From: Lutimonas saemankumensis
GTDB taxonomy: Bacteria > Bacteroidota > Bacteroidia > Flavobacteriales > Flavobacteriaceae
Direction of reading: 5' to 3'
Length of the DNA: 64,000 nucleotides
NCBI RefSeq assembly: GCF_020171465.1
Contig: NZ_JAIUZR010000003.1
Span: 1,178,001-1,242,000, forward strand
Position numbers and translations under genes: made by a program. How positions within the stretch are numbered: the first letter of the stretch is position 1; every line of letters starts with the position of its first letter. Below are positions 41,585 through 50,521 of this stretch, piece by piece. Under the pieces are notes generated by a model. It did not search any database. It saw nothing but the letters and a program-made list of their open reading frames with translations, and was not told the origin of the DNA.

Positions 41585-41905
41585 TTAATCTTCTTCAATA
41601 GTATCGTATTCGATAATATAAATATCTTCGTTTTCCTTCTTCATTTTGTATTCCTCTCTTGCATATTTTTCAAGGGAATCAGGATCATTTAAATTATTGA
41701 TTATTTTCTGGTCGGCATCTATTTGCTTTTTATAATATTCATTGGCATCTTCAAGCTTATCGATCTCTTCATCCAGTTCCCGGTGATTCAAAAATGAATT
41801 TTCATCAAAGAAACCCATCCAGACGACAAAAACAACCAAAATAATAACATATTTGTTACTGATTATTCTAACGAATTTATTTTCCTTGAATTTTTTAAAG
41901 TTCAT
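41585..41905 (-). CDS. FtsB/DivIC-like septum formation initiator
   Basis: About 106 residues with one membrane segment (ISNKYVIILVVFVVWMGFFD) and a following coiled coil (LNHRELDEEIDKLEDANEYYKKQIDADQKIINNL), then DPDSLEKYAREEYKMKKENEDIYIIE, the FtsB/DivIC end motif. It should act in the divisome with FtsL and FtsQ. ATG 41905 is 2 bp after the udk stop codon; the longer frame overlapping udk is unnecessary. Conserved after udk in flavobacteria. Confidence 0.88.
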   Translation of the reverse strand: MNFKKFKENKFVRIISNKYVIILVVFVVWMGFFDENSFLNHRELDEEIDKLEDANEYYKKQIDADQKIINNLNDPDSLEKYAREEYKMKKENEDIYIIEYDTIEED

Positions 41906-41906
41906 C

Positions 41907-42512
41907 TTATAAACGTTCGTTAATAACGGTTCTGACAATATCGATGGCTACGGTATTATATGTATCATTCGGTATGATAATATCAGCATAATTCTTGGTT
42001 GGTTCAATAAACTCCAGATGCATTGGCTTTAGAGTCGACTGATAACGGTCGAGAACCTCATTGATATCCCTTCCTCTTTCATGAATATCCCTTTTCAGCC
42101 TTCGTATCAATCTTTCGTCCGAATCGGCGTGCACATAAACCTTTATATCAATAAGATCCCTTAACCTCTTTTCAGTAAAAATGAGTATTCCTTCAATGAT
42201 CACTACTTTTCTGGGATAGGTTATGATCGTTTCACTAACCCTGTTGTGGGTCACAAAAGAATAAATGGGCTGTTCAATTGAATTGCCCTTTTTCAATTCC
42301 TCAACATGTTTGATCAACAGATCAAAATCTATGGCATTGGGATGGTCAAAATTAATCTTTGACCTTTCCTGATAACTTAAATGATCATTTTTATTGTAAT
42401 AAGAATCCTGAGAGATAACAGTAACCTCAGCTTCAGGCAGTTCGTTTAAAATTTGCCTTACAACAGTAGTTTTTCCACTTCCCGTTCCTCCGGCGATTCC
42501 AAGAATCAGCAT
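41907..42512 (-). CDS. udk: Uridine kinase
   Basis: Phosphorylates uridine and cytidine in pyrimidine salvage, 201 residues. P-loop GIAGGTGSGKTTVV (5-18), DSYY and NFDHPNAIDFDLL as the substrate site, RRLKRDIHERGRDINEVL as the lid and MHLEFIEPTKNYADIIIP near the end. First gene of the udk/FtsB-like/B12-fold group. Confidence 0.97.
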   Translation of the reverse strand: MLILGIAGGTGSGKTTVVRQILNELPEAEVTVISQDSYYNKNDHLSYQERSKINFDHPNAIDFDLLIKHVEELKKGNSIEQPIYSFVTHNRVSETIITYPRKVVIIEGILIFTEKRLRDLIDIKVYVHADSDERLIRRLKRDIHERGRDINEVLDRYQSTLKPMHLEFIEPTKNYADIIIPNDTYNTVAIDIVRTVINERL

Positions 42513-42622
42513 TTTTAGATATTTAAAAGAAATTTAGCCTTATTTATATACCAAAACTATAAAAAAAGGATTGAATTTATTGAAAAAAAACATTATTTTC
42601 ACTAGGGTAAAATAATGAAAAC

Positions 42623-44452
42623 ATGATCAAAAATTTATTCGCACACTTCAGAGGAGATGCTTTTGGAGGAATTACAGCTGGTGTAGTGGCTCTTCCATTA
42701 GCCTTGGCTTTCGGGGTTTCTTCCGGATTAGGACCAAGTGCCGGTCTCTATGGGGCGATAATTTTAGGCTTTTTTGGCGCCATGTTAGGAGGTACCCCAA
42801 CTCAGATTTCCGGACCTACTGCCCCGATGACGGCGATTAGCATGATCTTGATTGCGGGAATTCTTCAGATAAATGATGGTGATGTAAATAAAGCACTCCC
42901 TATCATTTTGACGGTCTTTGTTCTTGCAGGATTGTTTCAGGTTTTAATTGGTGCAATTGGGCTTGGGAGATACATAAAATACATTCCCTATCCGGTGGTA
43001 TCAGGATTTATGACGGCCATCGGCCTTATCATCCTCATTACAAATATCTTACCCATTCTCGGTTATTATGTTGAAAATGATCAGGAAAGAATTCAAAAAT
43101 TCAAACCTCAGGCTGAGGAGCTGATAATGGAAAATATTTTAAAGGAAGAAGCTGAAGAAGGGCTTCTTGTTTTAGAGGATTTTCGTGAAACGATACGAAG
43201 GTCTGAGTTGATATCTGAAGAAGAAATCATGAATGAGGCAAAGGTTTTGGCCAAAAAAGAAACCTCAGGAGTGATCGGAGCAATAAAAAGCTTACCTCGA
43301 GCCTTGAGAAATATAAGCTATATGGAACTCATACTGGCTTTTTTCACCATATTCATCATTTATGGATTTAAGAAAATAACGAATAAAATTCCATCGACTT
43401 TGGTCGCGTTGGTTATAGTTTCGAGCATTGCCATTTTTGGAAATTTAGACTATCGGCCCATTGAAGAAATACCAAGTGGATTTCCCGTATTCAATACCGA
43501 AATTTTCACTGAGTTTAATTTAGCTGCTGTTTCACCTCATATTTTTACAGCTATAACGCTGGCCTTCCTGGGTGCAATTGATTCCTTGCTTACCTCAATT
43601 GTTGCGGATAACATGACTAAAACCAGTCATAACCCCAATAAGGAATTAATAGGGCAAGGAATCGGTAACAGCTTGTCGGGCCTTTTTGGCGGATTACCTG
43701 GAGCAGGTGCTACCATTAGGACAGTTGTAAATATTAATTCAGGTGGAAAAACTAAACTTTCGGGAATGATCGCCGGTTTGTTCCTTTTGGTTATTCTTTT
43801 GGCTTTGGGTCCGTTGGCATCTAAGATTCCAGCCGCCGTATTGGCAGGGATCCTGGTAACCGTAGGGATTGGTGTCATGGATTACAAAGGTTTAAAAGCA
43901 ATTCCATCCATGCCGGGATCTGAAATATTGATCATGATCGTGGTGCTTTTCCTTTCCACATTCTGGAACCTGGTTTATGCAGTAGGTATTGGTCTTATCA
44001 TTGCATCGCTTGTATTCATGAAGAAAATGGGTGATGCCACGGCTGATAAATCGGATGTAAAAACACTTAAGGCTGAAAAATCCTGGAAGGACGAAGAAAA
44101 TTTTCCGGATGAAATGAAGGAAAAAGTATTCATCAAACATATAAAAGGGCCTGTATTTTTTGGCTCGACAAGTTTTATACAGGTGCTTGCAAAGCAAATT
44201 CCCGAGACGGCTTCTCATGTTATCATAAGGATGGATCGGGTTCCTTATATAGATCAGACTGGGCTTTTTGTTCTGGAAGACGTCTTTCTTGAATTGGAAA
44301 AAAATGACGTTCACGTTCTGATTGTTGATATTCAGCAACAACCTCTTTATTTGATGAAATCAATAGATATCGTTCCGGATCTGGTTTCAGAAGAGCACAT
44401 TTTTGAAACCTTCGAGGAATGCACAGATTGGATATATAAGAATGTAACTTAA
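42623..44452 (+). CDS. SulP-family anion transporter with STAS domain
   Basis: A 609-residue permease. The SulP signature (GVVALPLALAFGVSSGLGPSAGLYGAI; QISGPTAPMTAI) lies in the first 75 residues, about 12 helices follow, DSLLTSIVADNMT and GLFGGLPGAGATIRTVVN are the conserved motifs before TM8 and TM9, and the C-terminal STAS domain (about 495-609) holds VIIRMDRVPYIDQTGLFVLED. An insertion of roughly 65 acidic residues (about 150-215) separates TM5 from TM6, which I do not expect in the basic family. Substrate could be sulfate, bicarbonate or a dicarboxylate; no sulfate-assimilation or carbonic anhydrase gene is adjacent. Confidence 0.92.
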   Translation: MIKNLFAHFRGDAFGGITAGVVALPLALAFGVSSGLGPSAGLYGAIILGFFGAMLGGTPTQISGPTAPMTAISMILIAGILQINDGDVNKALPIILTVFVLAGLFQVLIGAIGLGRYIKYIPYPVVSGFMTAIGLIILITNILPILGYYVENDQERIQKFKPQAEELIMENILKEEAEEGLLVLEDFRETIRRSELISEEEIMNEAKVLAKKETSGVIGAIKSLPRALRNISYMELILAFFTIFIIYGFKKITNKIPSTLVALVIVSSIAIFGNLDYRPIEEIPSGFPVFNTEIFTEFNLAAVSPHIFTAITLAFLGAIDSLLTSIVADNMTKTSHNPNKELIGQGIGNSLSGLFGGLPGAGATIRTVVNINSGGKTKLSGMIAGLFLLVILLALGPLASKIPAAVLAGILVTVGIGVMDYKGLKAIPSMPGSEILIMIVVLFLSTFWNLVYAVGIGLIIASLVFMKKMGDATADKSDVKTLKAEKSWKDEENFPDEMKEKVFIKHIKGPVFFGSTSFIQVLAKQIPETASHVIIRMDRVPYIDQTGLFVLEDVFLELEKNDVHVLIVDIQQQPLYLMKSIDIVPDLVSEEHIFETFEECTDWIYKNVT

Positions 44453-44563
44453 TTATTAATAACAGACTACAGGGTTTCTAAAATGGGGTTTGTAAATGTT
44501 GCATCATAGCTAATTTTTCATGATCAATATCATAGTATTTAAATGATTTGAATTGTACCTTTC

Positions 44564-44579
44564 TTAGGTTTAACCTTAA
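44564..44579 (+). promoter_or_regulatory. Palindrome at the start of the WG-repeat gene
   Basis: TTAGGTTTAACCTTAA, with perfect AGGTT/AACCT arms about a central T, lies 3 bp before the ATG and just after a TACCTTTC (-7-like, 44556-44563). It has the form of a repressor site; it resembles DtxR-type boxes only loosely. Confidence 0.35.
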
Positions 44580-44582
44580 TTT

Positions 44583-45197
44583 ATGCCTATGAAAAATCTA
44601 ATATTTTTTTTGCTGGGTGTCATAGTAAGTATCTCTGTAAATGCTCAAATTATGATGAACCTCGAGGAGGTTGGGTTGTTAAGTGAAGGGCTATTAGCCG
44701 TTAAGAAAAATGGTCAATGGGCTTTCGTTGATCATAAAGGAGCTATTGTTATAGATTTCAGAGATGATCTGGTTGAAGTTGAAAATGTATTGAACAAAAA
44801 GAAGTATCCTGTTTTTCATGAGGGCAGATGTCTTATTCGGAGGGAAAAAGAAGGATTGATTTACTACGGCTATATTGATCCTGCTGGAATTATAGTTATT
44901 GAACCCCAGTACGTCAATGCAACCCCCTTTAAGGGTGGCTTTGCTGTTGTCATGAATTACATAAAAGAGGTTGTCGGCAAGAACAAATTACTGGGAAAAG
45001 ATGTGGTCAGCTATCGTATAGAAGAATTTGTGATTGATGCTGACGGTAAAACCATGACTCCGATGTTGAACTCAAGAAATTATGTCCCTGATAAAATGAA
45101 ATCCAAAAAAGCTCCGGATTTCACCTCAAAACTTTTAGGTGACAGAATGATTGGAGTTTACACAGAAGACAATAATTGGGAGCTTCATAGTTTTTAG
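44583..45197 (+). CDS. WG-repeat secreted protein
   Basis: A 204-residue exported protein (signal peptide to about residue 22, VNAQI) with WG-type repeats: LLAVKKNGQWAFVDHKGAIVI and GYIDPAGIIVIEPQYVNATPFKGGFAVVM. WG repeats are beta-rich modules of unknown function found in surface and stress-related proteins. A second ATG at 44589 (MKNLIFFLL) gives the same protein minus two residues. It precedes the CDP-alcohol transferase by 5 bp. Confidence 0.8.
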   Translation: MPMKNLIFFLLGVIVSISVNAQIMMNLEEVGLLSEGLLAVKKNGQWAFVDHKGAIVIDFRDDLVEVENVLNKKKYPVFHEGRCLIRREKEGLIYYGYIDPAGIIVIEPQYVNATPFKGGFAVVMNYIKEVVGKNKLLGKDVVSYRIEEFVIDADGKTMTPMLNSRNYVPDKMKSKKAPDFTSKLLGDRMIGVYTEDNNWELHSF

Positions 45198-45202
45198 ATC
45201 AA

Positions 45203-45799
45203 ATGCTCACGTTCCGAAATTTTAATATTGCCGATTGGTTCTCGTTTTACCGAATTTTTGCCGCCCCTTTTCTTTTGGTAATCATATGGTTGGGAGAGCG
45301 GGAACTGTTCAGTTGGCTATTACTGGTAAGTTATAGCACGGACGCAATTGACGGATTTCTCGCCAGAAAACTGAAAATAACCAGTCCAAGGGGGTCCCAG
45401 CTGGATTCCATGGGTGATCAAATAACCCTGGTAATCGGTTTTCTGGGAATATTAAAATTCGAGTTTGGATTTATTCAAGCCTATTATCAATGGATACTAG
45501 TTCCTCTGACGCTTTACTTTATTCAGATGATCATCGCTTTTGGAAAATACGGTAAGGCTACCGCATTTCACACCTATTTGGCTAAATTTTCGGCCGTAAT
45601 TCAGGCCATATTTATTCTTGGACTTCTATTCTGGGGTCCTCTTCTGTGGCTTTTCTACTTTATGATATTTATCGGGATCATCGAAACCTTGGAAGAAATA
45701 ATATTGATTTTTATGTACCCACACTGGGTGGCAGGGGTTAAAGGATATTTCTGGGCGCGCAACGATAAGAGAAGACTTCTGATAAATAAAGACAATTGA
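45203..45799 (+). CDS. CDP-alcohol phosphatidyltransferase family protein
   Basis: A 198-residue inner-membrane enzyme with the CDP-alcohol motif D-x2-D-G-x2-A-R-x8-G-x3-D-x3-D (STDAIDGFLARKLKITSPRGSQLDSMGD) and five or six helices. The family transfers a phosphatidyl or related group from CDP to an alcohol acceptor such as glycerol phosphate, inositol or serine; the acceptor is not evident here. It is followed 4 bp later by the metallophosphoesterase gene; together they look like a lipid head-group module. Confidence 0.9.
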   Translation: MLTFRNFNIADWFSFYRIFAAPFLLVIIWLGERELFSWLLLVSYSTDAIDGFLARKLKITSPRGSQLDSMGDQITLVIGFLGILKFEFGFIQAYYQWILVPLTLYFIQMIIAFGKYGKATAFHTYLAKFSAVIQAIFILGLLFWGPLLWLFYFMIFIGIIETLEEIILIFMYPHWVAGVKGYFWARNDKRRLLINKDN

Positions 45800-45803
45800 A
45801 CAA

Positions 45804-47024
45804 ATGAGGTCATTTTCAAACTTTACCATATTCCTGCTCTGCCTGTCAATACTGGTGATTGATATTCTGGCCTTTTATTGGCTTCAATCCATAACCCAGT
45901 TGATCAATTTGCCCAATCTAAGGCTCAGCATCCATATTGCTTTTTGGTTTTTTACCATTGGTCTGATTACGGCAATCGTAATTTTGAAAATAAGGCTTGA
46001 CAATATTCATCCCCAAAGAAAGCACCTTTTGATCACCTCTTTATACGGATTGACTGTATCGTCCTTTATTCCCAAAATAATTTTTGTGATCATAATTTCC
46101 TTCTTATATTTTTCAAATTATATGCTTTCGGAAAGGGAGTCACTGATGGTTATTCCGGTAATCGGCTTACTCGCCGGGTTTTTGCCATTTTTTGTCATCA
46201 TCTATGCCATTTTCAAGGCCCTCTATCGCTTCAAGGTTCATCATCTTCACTTAAAAACTAAACTTTTACCCCTAAATTTTGAGGGGCTTCGTGTTGTTCA
46301 GATCTCTGACCTTCATCTTGGAAGTTTTAATTTCAGATATCATATTCTGGAGAGGGCGGTTAAGATCATAAATCATCTTAAGCCGGATCTAATCGTTTTT
46401 ACCGGTGACCTGGTCAATAATTTTGCCTGGGAATTAAAAGGATGGAGTGAAGTTCTGGATAAATTAGAAGCAAAAAAAGGGAAATTTGCGGTTCTGGGAA
46501 ACCATGATTATGGAGATTACAGCTCCTGGGAGACACCGGAATTGAAAAAGAGTAACTTCGAATCGATCAAATATTTTTATAAAAAAATAGGGTTTAACCT
46601 TCTGATGAACGAGTCTTTTGTCATTAAAAATGAAGCGGATGAGATTGCCATTCTGGGCGTTGAGAATTGGGGAGTACCTCCTTTCAAACAATATGGAGAC
46701 CTGGAAAAATCATTAGAGAATGTGAAATCAATTCCGTTTAAAATCTTACTAAGCCATGACCCTACGCATTGGCCTGAGGAAGTTGTATCTTATACCAACA
46801 TTTATCTCACTCTCTCTGGACACACACATGGTATGCAAGCCGGCGTCAGGTTGAAAAATAAGCAATGGAGCCCGATCAAATTCAAGTATAAACACTGGGC
46901 AGGTTTGCACCAGGAAGGAGATCAATACCTGAATGTCAACAGGGGTTTAGGCTGGTTGGGATTTCCGGGAAGATTAGGTATGAGGCCTGAGATAACGTGT
47001 ATTGATGTCAAAACTCAAACCTGA
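45804..47024 (+). CDS. Membrane metallophosphoesterase
   Basis: A 406-residue protein with four N-terminal membrane helices (1-about 135) and a calcineurin-like phosphoesterase domain: VVQISDLHLGSF, VFTGDLVNN, VLGNHDYGDY, LSHDPTHW, LSGHTHGMQAG. This is the layout of YkuE-type or phospholipid head-group phosphoesterases. It starts 4 bp after the CDP-alcohol transferase, so it may remove the phosphate from that enzyme's product; that is inference from position. Its last codons overlap the convergent patatin gene by 10 bp. Confidence 0.9.
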   Translation: MRSFSNFTIFLLCLSILVIDILAFYWLQSITQLINLPNLRLSIHIAFWFFTIGLITAIVILKIRLDNIHPQRKHLLITSLYGLTVSSFIPKIIFVIIISFLYFSNYMLSERESLMVIPVIGLLAGFLPFFVIIYAIFKALYRFKVHHLHLKTKLLPLNFEGLRVVQISDLHLGSFNFRYHILERAVKIINHLKPDLIVFTGDLVNNFAWELKGWSEVLDKLEAKKGKFAVLGNHDYGDYSSWETPELKKSNFESIKYFYKKIGFNLLMNESFVIKNEADEIAILGVENWGVPPFKQYGDLEKSLENVKSIPFKILLSHDPTHWPEEVVSYTNIYLTLSGHTHGMQAGVRLKNKQWSPIKFKYKHWAGLHQEGDQYLNVNRGLGWLGFPGRLGMRPEITCIDVKTQT

Positions 47025-47803
47025 AAGAAACTGAGGTCCTTTAATTTAGATAATTCATCATAAGTACTTTCATAACCAATTTGAAATATTTCATCTATTT
47101 TCCCCACATCAAGCAATCCGTACTTTACGAGCTTTAAAGGTGCGATCATCAGTTTACAATGCTTAAATTTAGCATGGGATCGCTTTGAATAATTAATTCT
47201 TATAGCGCGCTCAAGAACATTCACCGAATACTTGAGTTCCTCAGGTTCTATTTCTCCCAAAGGACTGGTATATGAACCAATCATCAGGTTACAGGATGAC
47301 TTAATCGGTGCGATTGGAAAATTATCAAGAATTCCACCATCTCCATATAGTTCGTTCTCAATATTGACCGGTGAGAATAGACCCGGAAACGCGGATGAGG
47401 CCAATAGGGGCCTTATCAACTGCCCCTCTTCAAATACCCTGAGACGACCATTGCACATATTAACGGCAGACACAAAAAGTTTTTTTCTAAGAAAGGAGAA
47501 ACTATCGTGATCCAGGTATTTCAAAAAATCATTGTAAAATTTATCCGTATCAATAAAACCGGGTTTTGAAAAAGCAAATCGATTGAGGTGAAACAAAGGG
47601 GTTTTCTTAAAAAAATCAAGCATTTCATCAGGATCATAGCCGTTACAAAATAAAGCCCCAACAACTGCCCCAGCGGAAGATCCTGAAACAATATCAGGAT
47701 TAATGTTATGCTCCAATAAGGCTTTGATCACCCCTATATGCGCAATTCCTCTCACTCCTCCACCAGACAATACTAATCCAAGAGTATTCTTTTTTTCATT
47801 CAT
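47015..47803 (-). CDS. Patatin-like phospholipase
   Basis: A 262-residue phospholipase of the RssA/YlaK type: SGGGVRGIAHIGV (oxyanion hole), G-S-S-A-G with nucleophile Ser43, and DGGILDNFPI carrying the catalytic Asp. No signal peptide. The ATG at 47803 fits better than TTG at 47806. It lies 24 bp downstream of mlaD and therefore ends the Mla operon, which suggests a role in membrane phospholipid turnover coupled to lipid trafficking. Confidence 0.92.
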   Translation of the reverse strand: MNEKKNTLGLVLSGGGVRGIAHIGVIKALLEHNINPDIVSGSSAGAVVGALFCNGYDPDEMLDFFKKTPLFHLNRFAFSKPGFIDTDKFYNDFLKYLDHDSFSFLRKKLFVSAVNMCNGRLRVFEEGQLIRPLLASSAFPGLFSPVNIENELYGDGGILDNFPIAPIKSSCNLMIGSYTSPLGEIEPEELKYSVNVLERAIRINYSKRSHAKFKHCKLMIAPLKLVKYGLLDVGKIDEIFQIGYESTYDELSKLKDLSFFQV

Positions 47804-47826
47804 CAATTTTCAACTCAAATTCGTAA

Positions 47827-48825
47827 TCATTCCTTAAGTTTATTCTGCCTTTTTTCTTCTTTTAACCTTTCTTTCTCCTGCTTTCTAAAGTATCCTTTAA
47901 AAAAAGTATTGTGTCTTAATGCCTCCAGGTTTTCATTAAGCATTTCGCTTCCTTTCTTTATGTTCTTCACCGTTTCTCCTATATCCTGAACCAAAACTGT
48001 ATCCGATACTATATAATTCAATGTTCCTTGACTATCCTTAATTTCAACAATAAAATCGTTTAAATTTCTAATCACCAGATCTATATCTTCACTCGATTTC
48101 TCAAGATTGCTGATAATATTTCGAAATTGCCTGGCTGACACTGAATCTCTAACCAATACGTTAATCAGGTTGTCCTCGTTATTGACCACATTTACAAAGT
48201 CTTTTACTTCGTTTATGGCCTTTGAAGCTTCAACACTGGCCTGATTCAGGTTCTGAAATGTTTGCTTTAAATCATCACCCATTTCCTTATCGTTTAGAAG
48301 AAGGGACAATGTTCCATCTCCTTCGTTTATACTCTTTGTTATTTTCAGGAGTTCCTTTGAAAGTTCAGCGGCATTATCGTTTGTTACACTTAAGGTAGAC
48401 ATCATATCGGCAGAAGATTTTCTTTTGAGCGATTGAATTGTATCACCTTCCTGAAGCATGTCACCACGAGAGCCTCCAGGAAAAATATTAACAACCATAC
48501 TTCCCACCAATCCATCAGAGCCCACAACAGCTACGGCGCTTTGTTTCATGTGCCTTCTGATTTCCTCGTCGATGACCATATCAACACAAATTGTAGAGTC
48601 GTCCACCATCATTATATTTTTAACGGTTCCAACATTGATACCTGAAAAACGCACGTTATTGCCTAATTTCAATCCATTCACGTTACTGAAAACTGCGGTT
48701 ATTTTAAAAGTATTACCAAATAAATTTTGCTTTTTGCCTATGAAGTAAAGTGCAATAATCAATATGGCTCCAATCAGAATTACGAAAATTCCAAGTTTAG
48801 TTTTTTCTGTGTTTGTAACTTTCAT
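47827..48825 (-). CDS. mlaD: MlaD-type MCE-domain lipid transport protein
   Basis: A 332-residue protein anchored by one N-terminal helix (KLGIFVILIGAILIIALYFIG) with an MCE domain (about 30-125, FSNVNGLKLGNNVRFSGINVGTVKNI, VAVVGSDGLVGSMVVNIFPG) and a long helical tail to about 320 that ends in charged Lys/Arg/Glu residues. It binds and passes phospholipid across the periplasm as part of the Mla ABC system. It follows mlaF by 6 bp. Confidence 0.92.
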   Translation of the reverse strand: MKVTNTEKTKLGIFVILIGAILIIALYFIGKKQNLFGNTFKITAVFSNVNGLKLGNNVRFSGINVGTVKNIMMVDDSTICVDMVIDEEIRRHMKQSAVAVVGSDGLVGSMVVNIFPGGSRGDMLQEGDTIQSLKRKSSADMMSTLSVTNDNAAELSKELLKITKSINEGDGTLSLLLNDKEMGDDLKQTFQNLNQASVEASKAINEVKDFVNVVNNEDNLINVLVRDSVSARQFRNIISNLEKSSEDIDLVIRNLNDFIVEIKDSQGTLNYIVSDTVLVQDIGETVKNIKKGSEMLNENLEALRHNTFFKGYFRKQEKERLKEEKRQNKLKE

Positions 48826-48831
48826 AAACGT

Positions 48832-49572
48832 TTATTTAAAAAAGGCCTGTATTCTGGGATCTTCCGAAGAAGACAATTCCTTAAAGGTTCCCTCAGCATA
48901 ATTAATTCCATCGATCAACAAAATCATTCTATCTGCAATAACTCTGGAACAATCCACATCATGTGTAATGATCAAGGCCGATGATCCATAAATTTCCTGT
49001 ATGTCCCTCATCAATTGAATGATTTCTTTAGCCGTTATCGGGTCAAGTCCGGTAGTGGGTTCATCGTATATAATAATTTTAGGATGTAATATGATTGCTC
49101 GTGCAAGCGCCACTCGTCTTTTCATTCCTCCCGAAAGTTCGTTTGGCATTAATGCAAGGGTTTCAAGCAGGCCCACGCTTTCCAGGGCCTGATGGACAAG
49201 CTTATCTTTTTGTTCCTGACTAATGTGTTGCTTTCTCAAAGGAAATTCGAGATTATCCTTGACGGTCATGGAATCGTATAGGGCACTCCCCTGAAAAAGG
49301 AATCCAATCTTTTTTCTTAGGGCATCCAATTCGGCCTGTTCCAGTTCAAGTACATCATTACCCATAATCTCTATATGGCCCGAATCCGGTTGCATTAAGC
49401 CCATCAAACATTTTATCATCACCGATTTTCCTGATCCTGATTTCCCCATAATCACCAGGTTTTCACCTTTATACAAACGCATATTGAAACCATTAAGAAC
49501 TTCATTGTCACCAAAGTGCTTTACAAGATTCTTTATCTCCAGAATATTCTTTATGTCCTTATCCGTATCCAT
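48832..49572 (-). CDS. mlaF: MlaF-type ABC transporter ATPase
   Basis: A 246-residue ATP-binding subunit. Walker A MGKSGSGKSVMIKC (about 42-55), Q-loop LFQGSALYDSMTV, signature LSGGMKRRVALARA, Walker B IIIYDEPTTGLDP and switch His ITHDVD. FQGSALYDSMTVKDNLEFPL matches MlaF rather than other importers. It follows mlaE by 5 bp and precedes mlaD by 6 bp. Confidence 0.94.
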   Translation of the reverse strand: MDTDKDIKNILEIKNLVKHFGDNEVLNGFNMRLYKGENLVIMGKSGSGKSVMIKCLMGLMQPDSGHIEIMGNDVLELEQAELDALRKKIGFLFQGSALYDSMTVKDNLEFPLRKQHISQEQKDKLVHQALESVGLLETLALMPNELSGGMKRRVALARAIILHPKIIIYDEPTTGLDPITAKEIIQLMRDIQEIYGSSALIITHDVDCSRVIADRMILLIDGINYAEGTFKELSSSEDPRIQAFFK

Positions 49573-49577
49573 TTCGA

Positions 49578-50357
49578 TCAGTTATAAAAAATATCAGTTA
49601 CAAAAACAGCAATAAAGTCAATAATGAATAAAAGCATCGAAGTATATACCACTGCTGAATTGGACGCCTCACCAACTCCTACTGTACCCCGCTCACAATA
49701 ATAGCCTTTGTAACATCCAACGAGGCCAATGGCAAAACCAAAGAAGAATGACTTGATGATTGCCGGGTTGATATCCGAATATTCCAGGGCATCAAATACA
49801 TTATTAAAAAACAGTTGAAATGAAACATCTCCCTTTAGATTCTCAACCAGTGCTGAGCCAATCAACGCGATGGCATCCCCATAGATTATTAACAGGGGAA
49901 TCATCAATGTAGCTGCCAGAATGCGTGTAACTACCAGGTATTTAAAAGGATTGGTCCCGGATACCTCCATGGCATCTATTTGTTCCGTAACCCGCATTGA
50001 ACCCAATTCCGCCCCTATCCCCGAACTAATTCGTCCCGCGCAAATCAAGGAAATAATAACAGGTCCAATTTCTCTTACAATTGAGATACTGACCATAGAG
50101 GGCATCCATGATTCAGCCCCAAATTCCATCAGTGTCGGACGGGTTTGCAAGGTCATCACAAGCCCGAGAATAAATCCAGTGACCCCCACAAGAGTAAGCG
50201 ATTTATTACCCATTTTATAGCACTGATGCATCAGTTCTCTCAGTTCAAAAGGCCTGGAAAAAACTTCTCTGAAAAAACGTCCCGCAAAATAGGACAGATC
50301 TCCTACTTCTATCAGAAAAGACCTGATACTTTTTGGTATGTGCATCTCATAATTCAT
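49578..50357 (-). CDS. mlaE: MlaE-type ABC transporter permease
   Basis: A 259-residue integral membrane permease of the MlaE/YrbE family: a cytosolic N-terminus, then helices with VGVTGFILGLVMTLQTRPTLMEFGAESWMPS, REIGPVIISLICAGRISSGIGAELGSMRVTEQIDAMEVSG and GFAIGLVGCYKGYYCERGTVGVGEASNSAVVYTSM. EIGPV and GAELGSMRVTEQIDAM are signature stretches. First gene of mlaE-mlaF-mlaD-patatin. Confidence 0.95.
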   Translation of the reverse strand: MNYEMHIPKSIRSFLIEVGDLSYFAGRFFREVFSRPFELRELMHQCYKMGNKSLTLVGVTGFILGLVMTLQTRPTLMEFGAESWMPSMVSISIVREIGPVIISLICAGRISSGIGAELGSMRVTEQIDAMEVSGTNPFKYLVVTRILAATLMIPLLIIYGDAIALIGSALVENLKGDVSFQLFFNNVFDALEYSDINPAIIKSFFFGFAIGLVGCYKGYYCERGTVGVGEASNSAVVYTSMLLFIIDFIAVFVTDIFYN

Positions 50358-50402
50358 AAGATATACTTAGCCATTCTACCAAAGTTAGTTAAGGGAATCA
50401 AT

Positions 50403-50430
50403 AAATAAAATGATTTCAATCATTTTATTT
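50403..50430 (-). terminator. Hairpin between oxidoreductase gene and mlaE
   Basis: A 12-bp perfect stem AAATAAAATGAT / ATCATTTTATTT with a TTCA loop, AT-rich, 91 bp beyond the oxidoreductase stop codon and 45 bp before the mlaE start. No long T-run follows on the minus strand, but the right arm is T-rich. Confidence 0.5.
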
Positions 50431-50521
50431 TAACTCATTGAATCCAGGCTGAATTTTCTTCTTACGTGCTGACAACATCCCCCTATTAACCTAACATAAT
50501 CATCCAAAAATCGCCTTGATC

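Noticed and set aside
41089-41585. Frameshifted full-length mutase small subunit
   Set aside because: Only 20 bp lie between this gene and the FtsB-like gene, so there is no room for the missing barrel and no trace of it in other frames.
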